Source: Lachnospiraceae bacterium P6A3 | GTDB lineage: Bacteria > Bacillota > Clostridia > Lachnospirales > Lachnospiraceae | Length of the DNA stretch: 64,000 nucleotides | Assembly: GCA_000702085.1 (NCBI GenBank) | Contig: JNKP01000001.1 | Location: forward strand, 930,001 to 994,000 | Reading direction: 5' to 3' | Shown here: positions 53,070-61,856 of the stretch, piece by piece | Position numbering within the stretch: the first letter of the stretch is position 1 | Layout of the letters: each line of letters begins with the position of its first letter | The notes under the pieces: model-generated | Told to the model about the DNA's origin: nothing | Databases searched by the model: none | What the model saw: the letters and a program-made list of their open reading frames with translations, nothing else | Translations under genes and position numbers: made by a program

Positions 53070-53621
53070 ATGGAAAAAAGTAAACTTACACAGACGGTAT
53101 TCATCGGCTTATTCGCAGCTCTCATCGCTGTCTGTTCACAAATACAGATTCCCGGCGCCGTTCCTTTTACATTGCAGACCTTTGCCATCTTTCTTGCCGC
53201 AGGACTTCTCGGAGGCAAAAGAGGCACCATATCGGTTCTCATATATATTCTTCTTGGCGCAATCGGTCTTCCCGTGTTTGCGGGATTCAAAGGAGGCATA
53301 GGTGCACTCTTCGGGACAACGGGCGGATACATAATCGGATTTGTTTTTTCGATGCTTGTCATGTGGCTCTTTGAACATTTTTTCATCAAGGAAAAAACAA
53401 AAAAAATATTCCTTCTCGGAATATCCATGGTAACAGGTCTCATTATATGCTATACCTTCGGCACGGCATGGTTTATCATTGTTTACACCAATACAAAAGA
53501 ACCGATCGGTATCATCACGGCTCTTTCCTGGTGCGTATTTCCTTTCATCATTCCCGATATCATCAAGATCGTGCTGGCTCTTACTCTGACATCAAGACTG
53601 AAAAGATATATTCCTTTTTAA
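53070..53621 (+). CDS. bioY: Biotin ECF transporter substrate-binding protein BioY
   Basis: A 183-residue membrane protein with about six helices, the S component that captures biotin for an ECF transporter. The family block IPGAVPFTLQTFAIFLAAGLLGGKRG (about 27-52) and the GGTGGYIIGF-like GTTGGYIIGF near 83 are clear. The energising EcfA/A'/T genes are not adjacent, as usual for group II S components. One of two plus-strand genes, controlled by biotin through the two BirA boxes. Confidence 0.97.
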   Translation: MEKSKLTQTVFIGLFAALIAVCSQIQIPGAVPFTLQTFAIFLAAGLLGGKRGTISVLIYILLGAIGLPVFAGFKGGIGALFGTTGGYIIGFVFSMLVMWLFEHFFIKEKTKKIFLLGISMVTGLIICYTFGTAWFIIVYTNTKEPIGIITALSWCVFPFIIPDIIKIVLALTLTSRLKRYIPF

Positions 53622-53627
53622 AATATC

Positions 53628-53653
53628 AGGGGCGGATAATCCGCCCCTTTTTT
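53628..53653. terminator. Shared terminator of bioY and the Bce-type operon
   Basis: Perfect 9-bp stem AGGGGCGGA/TCCGCCCCT, then T6 on plus. The histidine kinase gene ends inside the T run from the other side, so it may serve both. Confidence 0.85.
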
Positions 53654-54653
53654 AAAACATTATCTTAACTGTGGTTCCTTCGCCCTCTTTGGATTCTATG
53701 GCAATCTCATGCTCGAGTCTTAAGCAAAGCTTCCTGCACAGATATAATCCGATGCCCGTGGATGCTCTTCCGCTTCTTCCGTTGGTTCCGGTAAAGCCCT
53801 TTTCAAAAGCTCTCGGAATTTCCGAAGACTTCATACCCACTCCGTTATCTTCAAGATTCAAAACCTGTCTTCCTGCTTCTTCCGTCAAATAAAAAGATAA
53901 CTTCAGATTACGATCCGGCGATGCATATTTAATGCTGTTATCTACTATCTGGCTTACGATAAAGGAAAGCCACTTTCCGTCACTGAGAATCTTCTTATCG
54001 CCCTGCAGCGTGCCGATATCGATGGATGCATGCATGGGGATGAGAGTTTTTCGTCTCTTGGAAATAATTCCTTTTATTATTTCCTCAAGATCAACTTCTT
54101 TGATGAAAAAGTCTTTCTCCACATAAGAGCTTCTCGCATAGAAAAGCGCCTGATCCACATAGCCTTCCAGTCTGTCCAGTTCATCCGCAATCCCGCTTTC
54201 GGATACACTGTCTTCTCCGTGATTTTCAATGATCATCCTTGATGCGGATATGGGAATCTTTATCTCATGAACCCATGTCTCGATATAATCCCTGTATTCC
54301 TCCGAGCCCCTGCGATACTTCGCAACATTTTCGCTCATGGACACTTCGGCTTTCTTAAGCAGAGACCAAAGGCTCTCGCTTTCCTGCGTGCCCTGATCTT
54401 CCAAAACTTCCGACAGCAGATATTTCTTATCCAGTGCTTCGATTCCCGACTGTGCATCATCGAATAGATTTTTCAATTTCCTGTAATCGACGTACATACA
54501 TACAAAAAAGGAAAAAGCACATATCGCGGCAACATAGATCATAAGTGCCGTCGATCCTTTTATGGTCATAAGTAATATGTCCGTCGTCACTATGATAAAC
54601 AGACATGCGATCACATGGATAAAGTGTTCTTTTATATATCGGAGAAAATTCAA
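53652..54653 (-). CDS. Bce-type intramembrane-sensing histidine kinase
   Basis: A 333-residue kinase with two membrane helices (about 11-30 and 36-53) and almost no extracellular loop, typical of BceS-like kinases that sense through their ABC transporter. H-box WVHEIKIPISASRM near residue 128 (a variant with HEIK), N-box QIVDNSIKYA, G-boxes LEDNGVGMK and STGIGLYLCRKL. Overlaps the response regulator gene by 4 bases. Last gene of the six-gene operon. Confidence 0.93.
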   Translation of the reverse strand: MNFLRYIKEHFIHVIACLFIIVTTDILLMTIKGSTALMIYVAAICAFSFFVCMYVDYRKLKNLFDDAQSGIEALDKKYLLSEVLEDQGTQESESLWSLLKKAEVSMSENVAKYRRGSEEYRDYIETWVHEIKIPISASRMIIENHGEDSVSESGIADELDRLEGYVDQALFYARSSYVEKDFFIKEVDLEEIIKGIISKRRKTLIPMHASIDIGTLQGDKKILSDGKWLSFIVSQIVDNSIKYASPDRNLKLSFYLTEEAGRQVLNLEDNGVGMKSSEIPRAFEKGFTGTNGRSGRASTGIGLYLCRKLCLRLEHEIAIESKEGEGTTVKIMF

Positions 54654-55363
54654 TTCAGCAGATACCCCATTCCTCTCTTGGTAGTAATGGCACCCATGAT
54701 GCCAATCTGTTCAAGCTTGCCTTTAAGGCGTGTCATGTTAACGGTAAGAGTATTGTCATCCACGAATGCTTCGTTGTCCCAAAGTTCTTCCATGATCCTG
54801 TCTCTTGATACGATCTTGCCCTGCTGAGAAACAAGCAATTTGAGAATATGGAATTCATTCTTGGTAAGTTCCGTATCTTCTCCGCTTTCAGATCTTATTT
54901 TCCCCTTTGACATATCAATGGTAAAAGTCAAACCGTCCGCAGTCTTAACTGTCTTCGTATCCGATACGGAAGATGCTGCGGCATAAACTCTTCTTATGAC
55001 GTTTTCGATCCTTGCAAGAAGTATCCTTGTGTTAAAAGGCTTGGGAACAAAATCATCCGCACCGTTTTGAATGCTCATAAGTTCCGTAAGTTCGCTGTTA
55101 TCGCTGGTGATCATAATGACGGGAACTCCGGTACGTTCCCTGAAAGCCTTACAGATCCTTATCCCGTCAAATCCGGGAAGAGATATATCAAGCAGCAAAA
55201 GTGACAGATCCGCTTCCAATAGCAGATCTGTCATCTTATCTTCACTTATTCCGGCATAACTTTCGGGAGTGATAAACTCCGCTTCGTATCCGTTTTTTTC
55301 AAGAAATATTTTTAATTCGGAACCGATCTTAAGATCATCTTCCAAAATTCCGATTCGGTACAT
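54650..55363 (-). CDS. OmpR-family response regulator, BceR-like
   Basis: A 237-residue regulator. Receiver domain with acidic pocket and phospho-Asp near residue 57 (LLLLDISLPGFDGI), conserved Thr/Ser (VIMITSDN) and Lys (DDFVPKPFN); C-terminal winged helix (about 140-235). The Bce-type partner kinase and ABC genes suggest that it binds TNACA-N4-TGTAA sites; one such site lies at 59605-59620 before the operon. Confidence 0.94.
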   Translation of the reverse strand: MYRIGILEDDLKIGSELKIFLEKNGYEAEFITPESYAGISEDKMTDLLLEADLSLLLLDISLPGFDGIRICKAFRERTGVPVIMITSDNSELTELMSIQNGADDFVPKPFNTRILLARIENVIRRVYAAASSVSDTKTVKTADGLTFTIDMSKGKIRSESGEDTELTKNEFHILKLLVSQQGKIVSRDRIMEELWDNEAFVDDNTLTVNMTRLKGKLEQIGIMGAITTKRGMGYLLN

Positions 55364-55381
55364 AAGTGCATCTCCATCTTT

Positions 55382-57361
55382 TTATATACCGACTATTTTT
55401 CTACATCCCTCGTATGTTGTCAAGAAATAGCCGCCATATATAAGTACCATTATGAAAAGAGAAAGCATGATGCCCTGCCCCATATTGATCATACCGATAG
55501 AGTTCATGAAGCCCTTTACAAATCTCACTCCGAATACGGTATCGAGGATCGCAAGTGCAAGAGGAAACATGAAGAAAGAAAACACCCTGGTAAACAAAGC
55601 TTTTTTCCGTTCGAATCCGCTCGCTCCGATATTTTTAAGGATCTTAAAATTCGATGCGGAGTCAATGGAATCGGAGAGCATCTTAAGTCCTATGATCGCA
55701 GCACTTGATATTACAAATACAATACCCAGATACAAAACCACAAATACGATTATTACGGTCATGCCTATGCTGCTTGCTCTGATCTCCTTTTTGGCAGTGT
55801 AGTAAACATCATCGTAAAGCTCGCTCAATATAGCTTCCGTTTTTTCACCCGCTTCCTCGCTCACATAATCTGCGGCTATGAAATTGCTGACCTGTTTAAG
55901 TGTCCGTTCGGGTGAATCGATTACTCTGTCGGGAAGAACAACTATGCCGAGATTGGCTTCCAGTCCCGACATAAGCACGCATTCGGATATTACATGATCG
56001 TATGCGGGATTAAGACTCGCGCCTGATACGGTAAGTACATTTCCGTCCTCAAGTGCACTGTTTGCAAAAGACCCCATCAGATCGAAATCCAGGATGAATG
56101 CATACTGATCATCCGTCATTTCAAGTCTGTTCCGGTCGTACATATCCTCTATAAGGTTGTAATCCGAAAGACGCATGACTCCGACCATGGAATCCCATTC
56201 AGCCATCCTGAATGTTTCGGATGCCTCTTCGATATGGTCACCCAGAAGCGTCCTTAAGGTAACTTCCTCTCCCTTATAAATGGGAATCGTAATGTAATCC
56301 GATGACCACTCTTCCATGGGAATACCATGCTCTTCGAAAAAGCTTTCCGGATCGAGTGAAAACAGATCCATGGTAATATCCACTGGAGTGTGATTACCGA
56401 GTCTTGCATTAAAATAATTCCTGATGGAAAAACCGGTTGAGAAGAATAAAAGCGCAAGGAATAAAAGCAGTGATATGACCGCCATGGATATGGATGAACT
56501 GTTTACACCTGCAGTGAACTGTCTTACCACGAATGAATTGAGTCCCTTCGTATAAAACTTTCTGCAGGAGGAACCTGCCTTTTGTAAGAATCCTCCCGCC
56601 GAGCGGAAGAATATAAAAGTACATACAAATCCGATGACAACGCATACCATAAAAGATTTCATGGTAAGGTTTTCCGCATAAAAACCCACACGGATCCAGG
56701 CATATACAAGTCCGATAACGGAAACAATAAACAGAGAAAGAGATGCGGATGTATTTCTGATAACTTCCTTCTCATTCTTTTTCGAAGCGGTAAGAAGATC
56801 TATAAGCTTATTTTTCCGGACGGATCTTTTATTGAGCAAAAAGACCACTACATAGATTCCCGCAAAACAAAGAAGCGTTTTAACAAGAGCCTGTCCTGAT
56901 ATATCGAAGGCAAATCCGGAAAGATCCATTACAAACATCTTTGCCACAATAACGGACAGACACTGTGATGCCACGATGCCGAGGAGTATTCCAATCACCA
57001 GAGAGAAAACTCCGACAATACATGTTTCGTATAAGAGAATTCTCGCCACCTTGGAAGAGCTCATACCGAGAAGCATGTATATACCGAATTCTTTTTTACG
57101 TCTTTTGATCAGGAAATTATTCGCATAGATAATAAGCAGTCCGAATATGATGGCAACGGCTACGGAAACCATTCCGATGACGGTGACGAAATTATCAACC
57201 GCCACATTGGAAGAACACATGGCTTCTTTCATGATACCCTGGGTGCCCACAGCGTTAAACATATAGAAAATGGTGACGCCCAGTATCAGGGTAAAGAAAT
57301 ATATGGAATAGTCGCTGCGGCTTTTTTTGATATTCTTAAGAGCTATATCAAACGATCTCAT
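55382..57361 (-). CDS. Bce-type ABC transporter permease
   Basis: A 659-residue FtsX-domain permease with about ten membrane helices and a large extracellular domain between helices 7 and 8 (about residues 320-520), the layout of BceB, used to sense and detach peptide antibiotics from lipid II-cycle targets. ATG 57359-57361 was chosen because GGAGGTGAA lies upstream; an upstream in-frame start is not needed. It overlaps the ATPase gene by 14 bases. Confidence 0.93.
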   Translation of the reverse strand: MRSFDIALKNIKKSRSDYSIYFFTLILGVTIFYMFNAVGTQGIMKEAMCSSNVAVDNFVTVIGMVSVAVAIIFGLLIIYANNFLIKRRKKEFGIYMLLGMSSSKVARILLYETCIVGVFSLVIGILLGIVASQCLSVIVAKMFVMDLSGFAFDISGQALVKTLLCFAGIYVVVFLLNKRSVRKNKLIDLLTASKKNEKEVIRNTSASLSLFIVSVIGLVYAWIRVGFYAENLTMKSFMVCVVIGFVCTFIFFRSAGGFLQKAGSSCRKFYTKGLNSFVVRQFTAGVNSSSISMAVISLLLFLALLFFSTGFSIRNYFNARLGNHTPVDITMDLFSLDPESFFEEHGIPMEEWSSDYITIPIYKGEEVTLRTLLGDHIEEASETFRMAEWDSMVGVMRLSDYNLIEDMYDRNRLEMTDDQYAFILDFDLMGSFANSALEDGNVLTVSGASLNPAYDHVISECVLMSGLEANLGIVVLPDRVIDSPERTLKQVSNFIAADYVSEEAGEKTEAILSELYDDVYYTAKKEIRASSIGMTVIIVFVVLYLGIVFVISSAAIIGLKMLSDSIDSASNFKILKNIGASGFERKKALFTRVFSFFMFPLALAILDTVFGVRFVKGFMNSIGMINMGQGIMLSLFIMVLIYGGYFLTTYEGCRKIVGI

Positions 57362-58118
57362 CAAGTTCACCTCCGAGAACCGTGGTAACATCGACTATCC
57401 TTCTGAAAAAATCCTTTCTGGTTTCATTTTCGTCTTTTACGATCTCGGTAAAGATCTTACCGTCCTTGATAAAAAGAATACGTCCCGCATAGCTTGCGGA
57501 AAATGTATCATGAGTAACCATAAGGATTGTGGAATGTCTCTCTTTGTTTAATTTACCGAGACTTTCCATGAGGGCCTTCGATGATTTGGAATCAAGCGCA
57601 CCGGTAGGTTCATCCGCAAGAACAAGCTCGGGATCCGTTACGACGGCTCTTGCTGCGGCCACGCGCTGTTTTTGTCCTCCGCTCATCTCGTAAGGAAATT
57701 TATCCAGGATATCCCCTATTCCCAAAAGCTTTGCGATATCCTCTATCTTCGAATCGATCTTACCGAGTTCCTCTCCTCTTACGGAAAGAGCAAGGGAAAT
57801 ATTTTCACGCGCGGTCATGGTATCCAGAAGATTAAAATCCTGGAAAATAAAACCGAGACACTCCGCGCGGAATCTGTCCAGTTCCTTACCCTTAAGTGTT
57901 GCGACATTTTTATCTCTTATAAGAACCCTTCCGGCAGAAAGCGTATCGATGGTGGATATGCAATTAAGGAGCGTTGTTTTACCGCTTCCGCTCGCACCCA
58001 TGATTCCTACAAATTCGCCTTCGCTTACGGTAAAGCTTAAGTCGTTTAATGCGGGTGAGATGTTTCCTTTGTTTCCGTAATACTTCTCTGCGTTTTGTAC
58101 TTCCAGGATAACTGACAT
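57348..58118 (-). CDS. Bce-type ABC transporter ATPase
   Basis: A 256-residue nucleotide-binding subunit. Walker A GASGSGKTT near 40, Q-loop FIFQDFN, signature MSGGQKQRVAAARAV, Walker B LVLADEPTGALDS, H-loop MVTHD. The C-terminal extension (KDENETRKDFFRRIVDVTTVLGGEL) is typical of BceA-like proteins. Co-translated with the permease. Confidence 0.95.
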   Translation of the reverse strand: MSVILEVQNAEKYYGNKGNISPALNDLSFTVSEGEFVGIMGASGSGKTTLLNCISTIDTLSAGRVLIRDKNVATLKGKELDRFRAECLGFIFQDFNLLDTMTARENISLALSVRGEELGKIDSKIEDIAKLLGIGDILDKFPYEMSGGQKQRVAAARAVVTDPELVLADEPTGALDSKSSKALMESLGKLNKERHSTILMVTHDTFSASYAGRILFIKDGKIFTEIVKDENETRKDFFRRIVDVTTVLGGELDEIV

Positions 58119-58177
58119 TTATTCCTCCGAATACCGGCCTGCCGTCGTTAACCGGCAGGCCTGCAATTTATTACTTA

Positions 58178-59158
58178 TTAATGGGAAGAGCTTGTTGCTG
58201 CGGATGTTGCAACAACGACAAGCATAACTTCCATTGCTATGATGGTCTGAAGTGTCTCGACAATGATGGGATCTTTAATTCCTTTTCCTGCAGTACCTTC
58301 GCAATCTGCTACGATAAGGGCTGCAAACATAAGTCTGTCGGATTTGCCCATAATGGACATTCCCATGCCCTTCCTGCTTGCAAGATATCTTTCTGCCTCA
58401 CAGATTTCTTTTACGAGAGTGTCGGGATCTTTCTTACTTCCGATGAGAGCACCGAGAGAAGCAAGTCCGTACTCTCTGCTGTATCTTCTGTGATTTGCCT
58501 TGAAAGCATTGTAGATATCGATAACCTTGCCGGCCTTACGAGCGGGATCACCTTCCTGAAGAGTAAGAACCTCTGCAAGACCCTGTACGGAATCGGAATT
58601 TCCCTTGAAGAAAGTCTTTAAAGTCCTGTAGTTCTCTTCCAGCTCAGCAGCGATCTCCTCCACACTTCTGTCCGTCATCGCAAGGCTGACGACAAGGGGC
58701 ATATCTGCTCTTCCGGTAAGTACGGGATGATCCTTCTTCATAGCCTTCATGATACGGTTGAACTTTGCTACTATCGCATCAGCATCGCTCTGACGACCCG
58801 CATCTACGATATTGGCTGCGGCAACGACCATGAAAGAATCGGCCATCATACGGCCTTTCTTAATCTTACCATATACCGAAACCAGATCTTTAATGTACTT
58901 TTCGGGATCTGCGGAAAGAGCCATCTTACTTACGGTGAAGAGTCTTTCGCTGCTTCTGAAGGGAGAGAACACTCCTGTATTCTTCTTGAGAACCTTAAGG
59001 CTGTTCTTCATCGCATCGATATCGGCTTCCTTGTTTTCCATGGTAAATACCATGCCGGAAAGTACGCTCATAAGATGATAATCCCATACAAATTTCTTAT
59101 GGATCAGATTCTTATTGGAAGCAAACAGGTCTATTTTTCTCATTACATTTTCAGTCAT
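58178..59158 (-). CDS. DUF4003-like protein in the Bce operon
   Basis: A 326-residue, mostly helical protein with no signal peptide; the last 25 residues are hydrophobic (IAMEVMLVVVATSAATSSSH end), perhaps membrane-associated. SERLFTVSKMALSADPEKYIKDL and GNSDSVQGLAEVLTLQEGDP fit DUF4003 as I remember it. Function unknown. It is 59 bases upstream of the ATPase gene and 28 downstream of the 109-residue gene, all behind the BceR-like operator. Confidence 0.72.
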   Translation of the reverse strand: MTENVMRKIDLFASNKNLIHKKFVWDYHLMSVLSGMVFTMENKEADIDAMKNSLKVLKKNTGVFSPFRSSERLFTVSKMALSADPEKYIKDLVSVYGKIKKGRMMADSFMVVAAANIVDAGRQSDADAIVAKFNRIMKAMKKDHPVLTGRADMPLVVSLAMTDRSVEEIAAELEENYRTLKTFFKGNSDSVQGLAEVLTLQEGDPARKAGKVIDIYNAFKANHRRYSREYGLASLGALIGSKKDPDTLVKEICEAERYLASRKGMGMSIMGKSDRLMFAALIVADCEGTAGKGIKDPIIVETLQTIIAMEVMLVVVATSAATSSSH

Positions 59159-59186
59159 TTTAAGTTCTCCTTTTTAATAATAATCA

Positions 59187-59516
59187 TCAGTTGATGGGAA
59201 ATGCGGGCATTAACCAAATCATTCTGTATGCGATCCTGCGGATGAGGCTGTCACCGCCGTCTTCAATATCCACTCCGTCGGAAGCGCTTCTTAAGATCTT
59301 TTTGAAAAGATCAGTTTTGCCAAGCTGCTTAGGAACAAATCTGAAGTTGTAGAAGACATAAGCGTGTGCGAAAATCTCGCATGAAAGCTGGCTTTCGGTC
59401 ATACCTTCGATCCTTCCGGATTCAAGAAGCTTTTCCGCTATGACCTTACAGCCTTTCTTAGCGTACAGCCTCTCGTTCATCGGTATTCTTAATGTCTTTT
59501 TCTTAATGCTCATCAT
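59187..59516 (-). CDS. Hypothetical protein, first gene of the Bce operon
   Basis: A 109-residue basic protein (MMSIKKKTLRIPMNERLY start) with helical character and no membrane span. ATG 59514-59516 follows GGAGATCAAA. No family recognised. Since it is the gene nearest the BceR-like operator, it should be among the genes induced by the module's signal. Confidence 0.65.
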   Translation of the reverse strand: MMSIKKKTLRIPMNERLYAKKGCKVIAEKLLESGRIEGMTESQLSCEIFAHAYVFYNFRFVPKQLGKTDLFKKILRSASDGVDIEDGGDSLIRRIAYRMIWLMPAFPIN

Positions 59517-59583
59517 TTTGATCTCCTTTTGTGTTCCTGTGATCATAGAATATCAATATGTGAGCTTTATATACATCGAATTA

Positions 59584-59620
59584 CCTTACAGTTTTATTCC
59601 TAACCTTACAGTTTTGTAAG
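59584..59620 (-). promoter_or_regulatory. BceR-like operator of the six-gene operon
   Basis: A perfect inverted repeat CTTACA-AAAC-TGTAAG (minus-strand sense, 59605-59620) matches the TNACA-N4-TGTAA motif of Bce-type regulators. Thirteen bases further toward the gene a second AAAC-TGTAAG half (59584-59593 region) repeats the motif. TATA-like sequence follows about 12 bases later. It lies 68-104 bases before the start at 59516. Confidence 0.65.
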
Positions 59621-59622
59621 AT

Positions 59623-59653
59623 AAAAAAAGCGCACGGGAAAAACCCCGTACGC
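59623..59653 (-). terminator. Terminator of the prs transcript
   Basis: Stem GCGTACGGG/CCCGTGCGC (one G.U) with T7 on the minus strand, 19 bases past the prs stop. It isolates the Bce operon promoter from prs. Confidence 0.85.
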
Positions 59654-59671
59654 CATAATTTTATTGATGAT

Positions 59672-60868
59672 TTACTCTGCCATCTCAAGCTCGCCTGCGT
59701 TGTACTTGCGGACAATGCTCTGGATCCTCTCGTTGGGATTGAGAAGGTCGGAAATTGATGAATCGTGATTGAGAGTATCAATGATGTATGCGATATACTT
59801 GCTCAGATCACAGCTGATGTACCACTCTTTCTCGAGAAGCTCGGGAGTCTGGTAGATCAGGTTGGTGGTAAGAACTCTTGAAATGAGTCCCTTCTCGTAA
59901 GCTTCGTCAAATCTTGCAAGACCGCCGGTGAAAAGACCGAATGTTGCAAATACGAAGATATTTCCTGCATTTCTCTTCTTGAGCTCTGCGGCAACCTCAA
60001 GAACGGAATCTCCGGATGAGATCATGTCATCGATGATGATCATATCCTTGCCGGCAACATCACTTCCGAGGAACTCATGGGAGATAATGGGATTTCTGCC
60101 GTTTACGATCCTTCTGTAATCGCGTCTCTTATAGAACATACCCATATCAAGTCCGAGTACGTTGGCGATATAAATGGCTCTTCTCATTCCGCCTTCATCG
60201 GGGGAAATGACCATCATATGGTCCGCATCTATCTTGAGACCCTTAACATGCTTTAAAAGTCCCTTGATGAACTGATAAGGAGTCTGAACGGTCTCAAATC
60301 CGCTGAGGGGAATGGCGTTCTGGACTCTGGGCTCGTGTGCATCGAAGGTGATGATGTTATCAACACCCATTCTTACAAGCTCCTGAAGAGCGATCGCACA
60401 GTCGAGTGATTCTCTGGAAGTACGTCTGTCCTGGCGGCTCTCATAAAGGAAAGGCATGATAACGGTGATTCTTCTTGCCTTACCGCCCACAGCTGCGATG
60501 ATCCTCTTAAGATCCTGATAATGATCATCCGGGGACATGTGATTCTCATGTCCGCAAAGTGAATAAGTCTCGGAATAATTAAGTACATCAACAAGGATGT
60601 AAAGATCGGCTCCTCTTACGGATTCAAGGATTTCTCCCTTTCCTTCACCGGATCCGAATCTGGGTACTCTTGCTTTAAGAAGATACGAATCTCTCTGATA
60701 TCCCGAAAATGCAAGTGAGCCTTTGTGTTCGCTCTCTCTTTCGAAACGCCACTTGACCAGATATGAGTCTACTTTCTGGGCAAGATTCCTGCATCCGTCC
60801 AGGGAAATGATCCCCAGGCTTCCTACGGGAATGCTTTCAAGATTTCTTTTCTCTTCACGCTTGGGCAT
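59672..60868 (-). CDS. prs: Ribose-phosphate pyrophosphokinase
   Basis: A 398-residue PRPP synthetase, making PRPP from ribose 5-phosphate and ATP. The FLYESRQDRRTSRESL flexible-loop region, ITFDAHEPRVQNAI, and the PRPP-binding loop DMIIIDDMISSGDSV are clear. It is about 80 residues longer than classical Prs, mainly at the N-terminus and in insertions, as in the long Clostridia type. It ends the dnaD-dnaC-prs gene series and is 14 bases downstream of dnaC. Confidence 0.9.
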   Translation of the reverse strand: MPKREEKRNLESIPVGSLGIISLDGCRNLAQKVDSYLVKWRFERESEHKGSLAFSGYQRDSYLLKARVPRFGSGEGKGEILESVRGADLYILVDVLNYSETYSLCGHENHMSPDDHYQDLKRIIAAVGGKARRITVIMPFLYESRQDRRTSRESLDCAIALQELVRMGVDNIITFDAHEPRVQNAIPLSGFETVQTPYQFIKGLLKHVKGLKIDADHMMVISPDEGGMRRAIYIANVLGLDMGMFYKRRDYRRIVNGRNPIISHEFLGSDVAGKDMIIIDDMISSGDSVLEVAAELKKRNAGNIFVFATFGLFTGGLARFDEAYEKGLISRVLTTNLIYQTPELLEKEWYISCDLSKYIAYIIDTLNHDSSISDLLNPNERIQSIVRKYNAGELEMAE

Positions 60869-60882
60869 AATATATTCTCCTG

Positions 60883-61842
60883 TTATAGTACGTTCCGGAG
60901 ATCCGGTCCGTATAATCTTAAGACATCATATGACCCCGTTATCCTGGAGAATATCCTGTCAGAATAACGGTCTCTGAGGAGTGCCAGTTCCAGATTCGTC
61001 GATATTATAACGGATCTGCGGGAATTGTACCTCTCATTAATGATCGTAAAAAGCTCCGTTCCCACAAAAGAATTCGTCATCTCCGTACCCAGGTCGTCGA
61101 TGATGAGCAGGTCGCAGTCATAGATCCTCTCCCTTACGGCAGAGATCTCGGGAAGATTTTCCCTGGAAAACTGAGCCTGGGCAAGAGTGTCAAAAAGCGT
61201 CTTGGCGCTCATATAAACAACACTGTGGTATGAATCAAGAAGTTCCGATGCAATACAACAGCTAAGGAACGATTTGCCGGTACCTACTGTACCACAAAAC
61301 AGTATATTTCGGTAGTCCGTATCAAAAGAATCGATATAACCTTTGCAATAATCCACGGCTTTTACGAAGTGATCTTTTGTCTCTTCGTCAAAAATATCCG
61401 TGCGCATTACGGAAAAGTTATTGTCTTTGAGGAGTTCGGACATTCCGGACTGCTCCAAGAGTATCTCGGATTCCCTTTTTCTGAAACATCTGCACTTTTC
61501 CGCGGGCCCGTCAGATTTTACGATAAATCCCGTATCTTTGCAATAAGGACATGTATAAATTCTGTCCTCGTATGAAGGATCCACGCCTGCTGCCTTAACC
61601 AACGTTTCCTTCTCCGCCTTTGCAGCGGCAATCTTATCATCAACCGCCTTCTCATCGTTTCCTTTGAGGGCGGCAAAAGCTTTTTGCGTAAGAAGATCCA
61701 TGATCTTCAAGTCGGCCTCTTTGATCTCAGGGTGCTCGGAATAAACCTTTTCAAGCCTTTCGTCCCTGATTCTTTCATTTTCCATCCTTATGCTGCTGTA
61801 TTCTTCCTGCAGCCTTTCAAAGGCCCCGTTCTGAAGTGCCAT
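60883..61842 (-). CDS. dnaC: DnaC/DnaI-type helicase loader
   Basis: A 319-residue AAA+ protein that loads the replicative helicase. N-terminal coiled-coil; a zinc-binding patch CPYCKDTGF...CRCF (about 98-117) as in DnaI; Walker A FCGTVGTGKSFL near 187; Walker B LLIIDDLGTEM near 245; sensor ISTNLEL. ATG 61840-61842 was chosen for its GGAG spacing of 7. It follows the DnaD-like gene by 14 bases, forming a primosome pair. Confidence 0.9.
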   Translation of the reverse strand: MALQNGAFERLQEEYSSIRMENERIRDERLEKVYSEHPEIKEADLKIMDLLTQKAFAALKGNDEKAVDDKIAAAKAEKETLVKAAGVDPSYEDRIYTCPYCKDTGFIVKSDGPAEKCRCFRKRESEILLEQSGMSELLKDNNFSVMRTDIFDEETKDHFVKAVDYCKGYIDSFDTDYRNILFCGTVGTGKSFLSCCIASELLDSYHSVVYMSAKTLFDTLAQAQFSRENLPEISAVRERIYDCDLLIIDDLGTEMTNSFVGTELFTIINERYNSRRSVIISTNLELALLRDRYSDRIFSRITGSYDVLRLYGPDLRNVL

Positions 61843-61856
61843 AGGCATGCTCCGTT

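Noticed and set aside
59583-59615. 13-base direct repeat ACCTTACAGTTTT with 20-base period, as for a LytTR/AgrA regulator
   Set aside because: LytTR sites usually have a 21-22 base period, and no LytTR gene is here. The second copy extends to a perfect CTTACA-N4-TGTAAG palindrome, which fits the Bce-type regulator encoded in the operon better.
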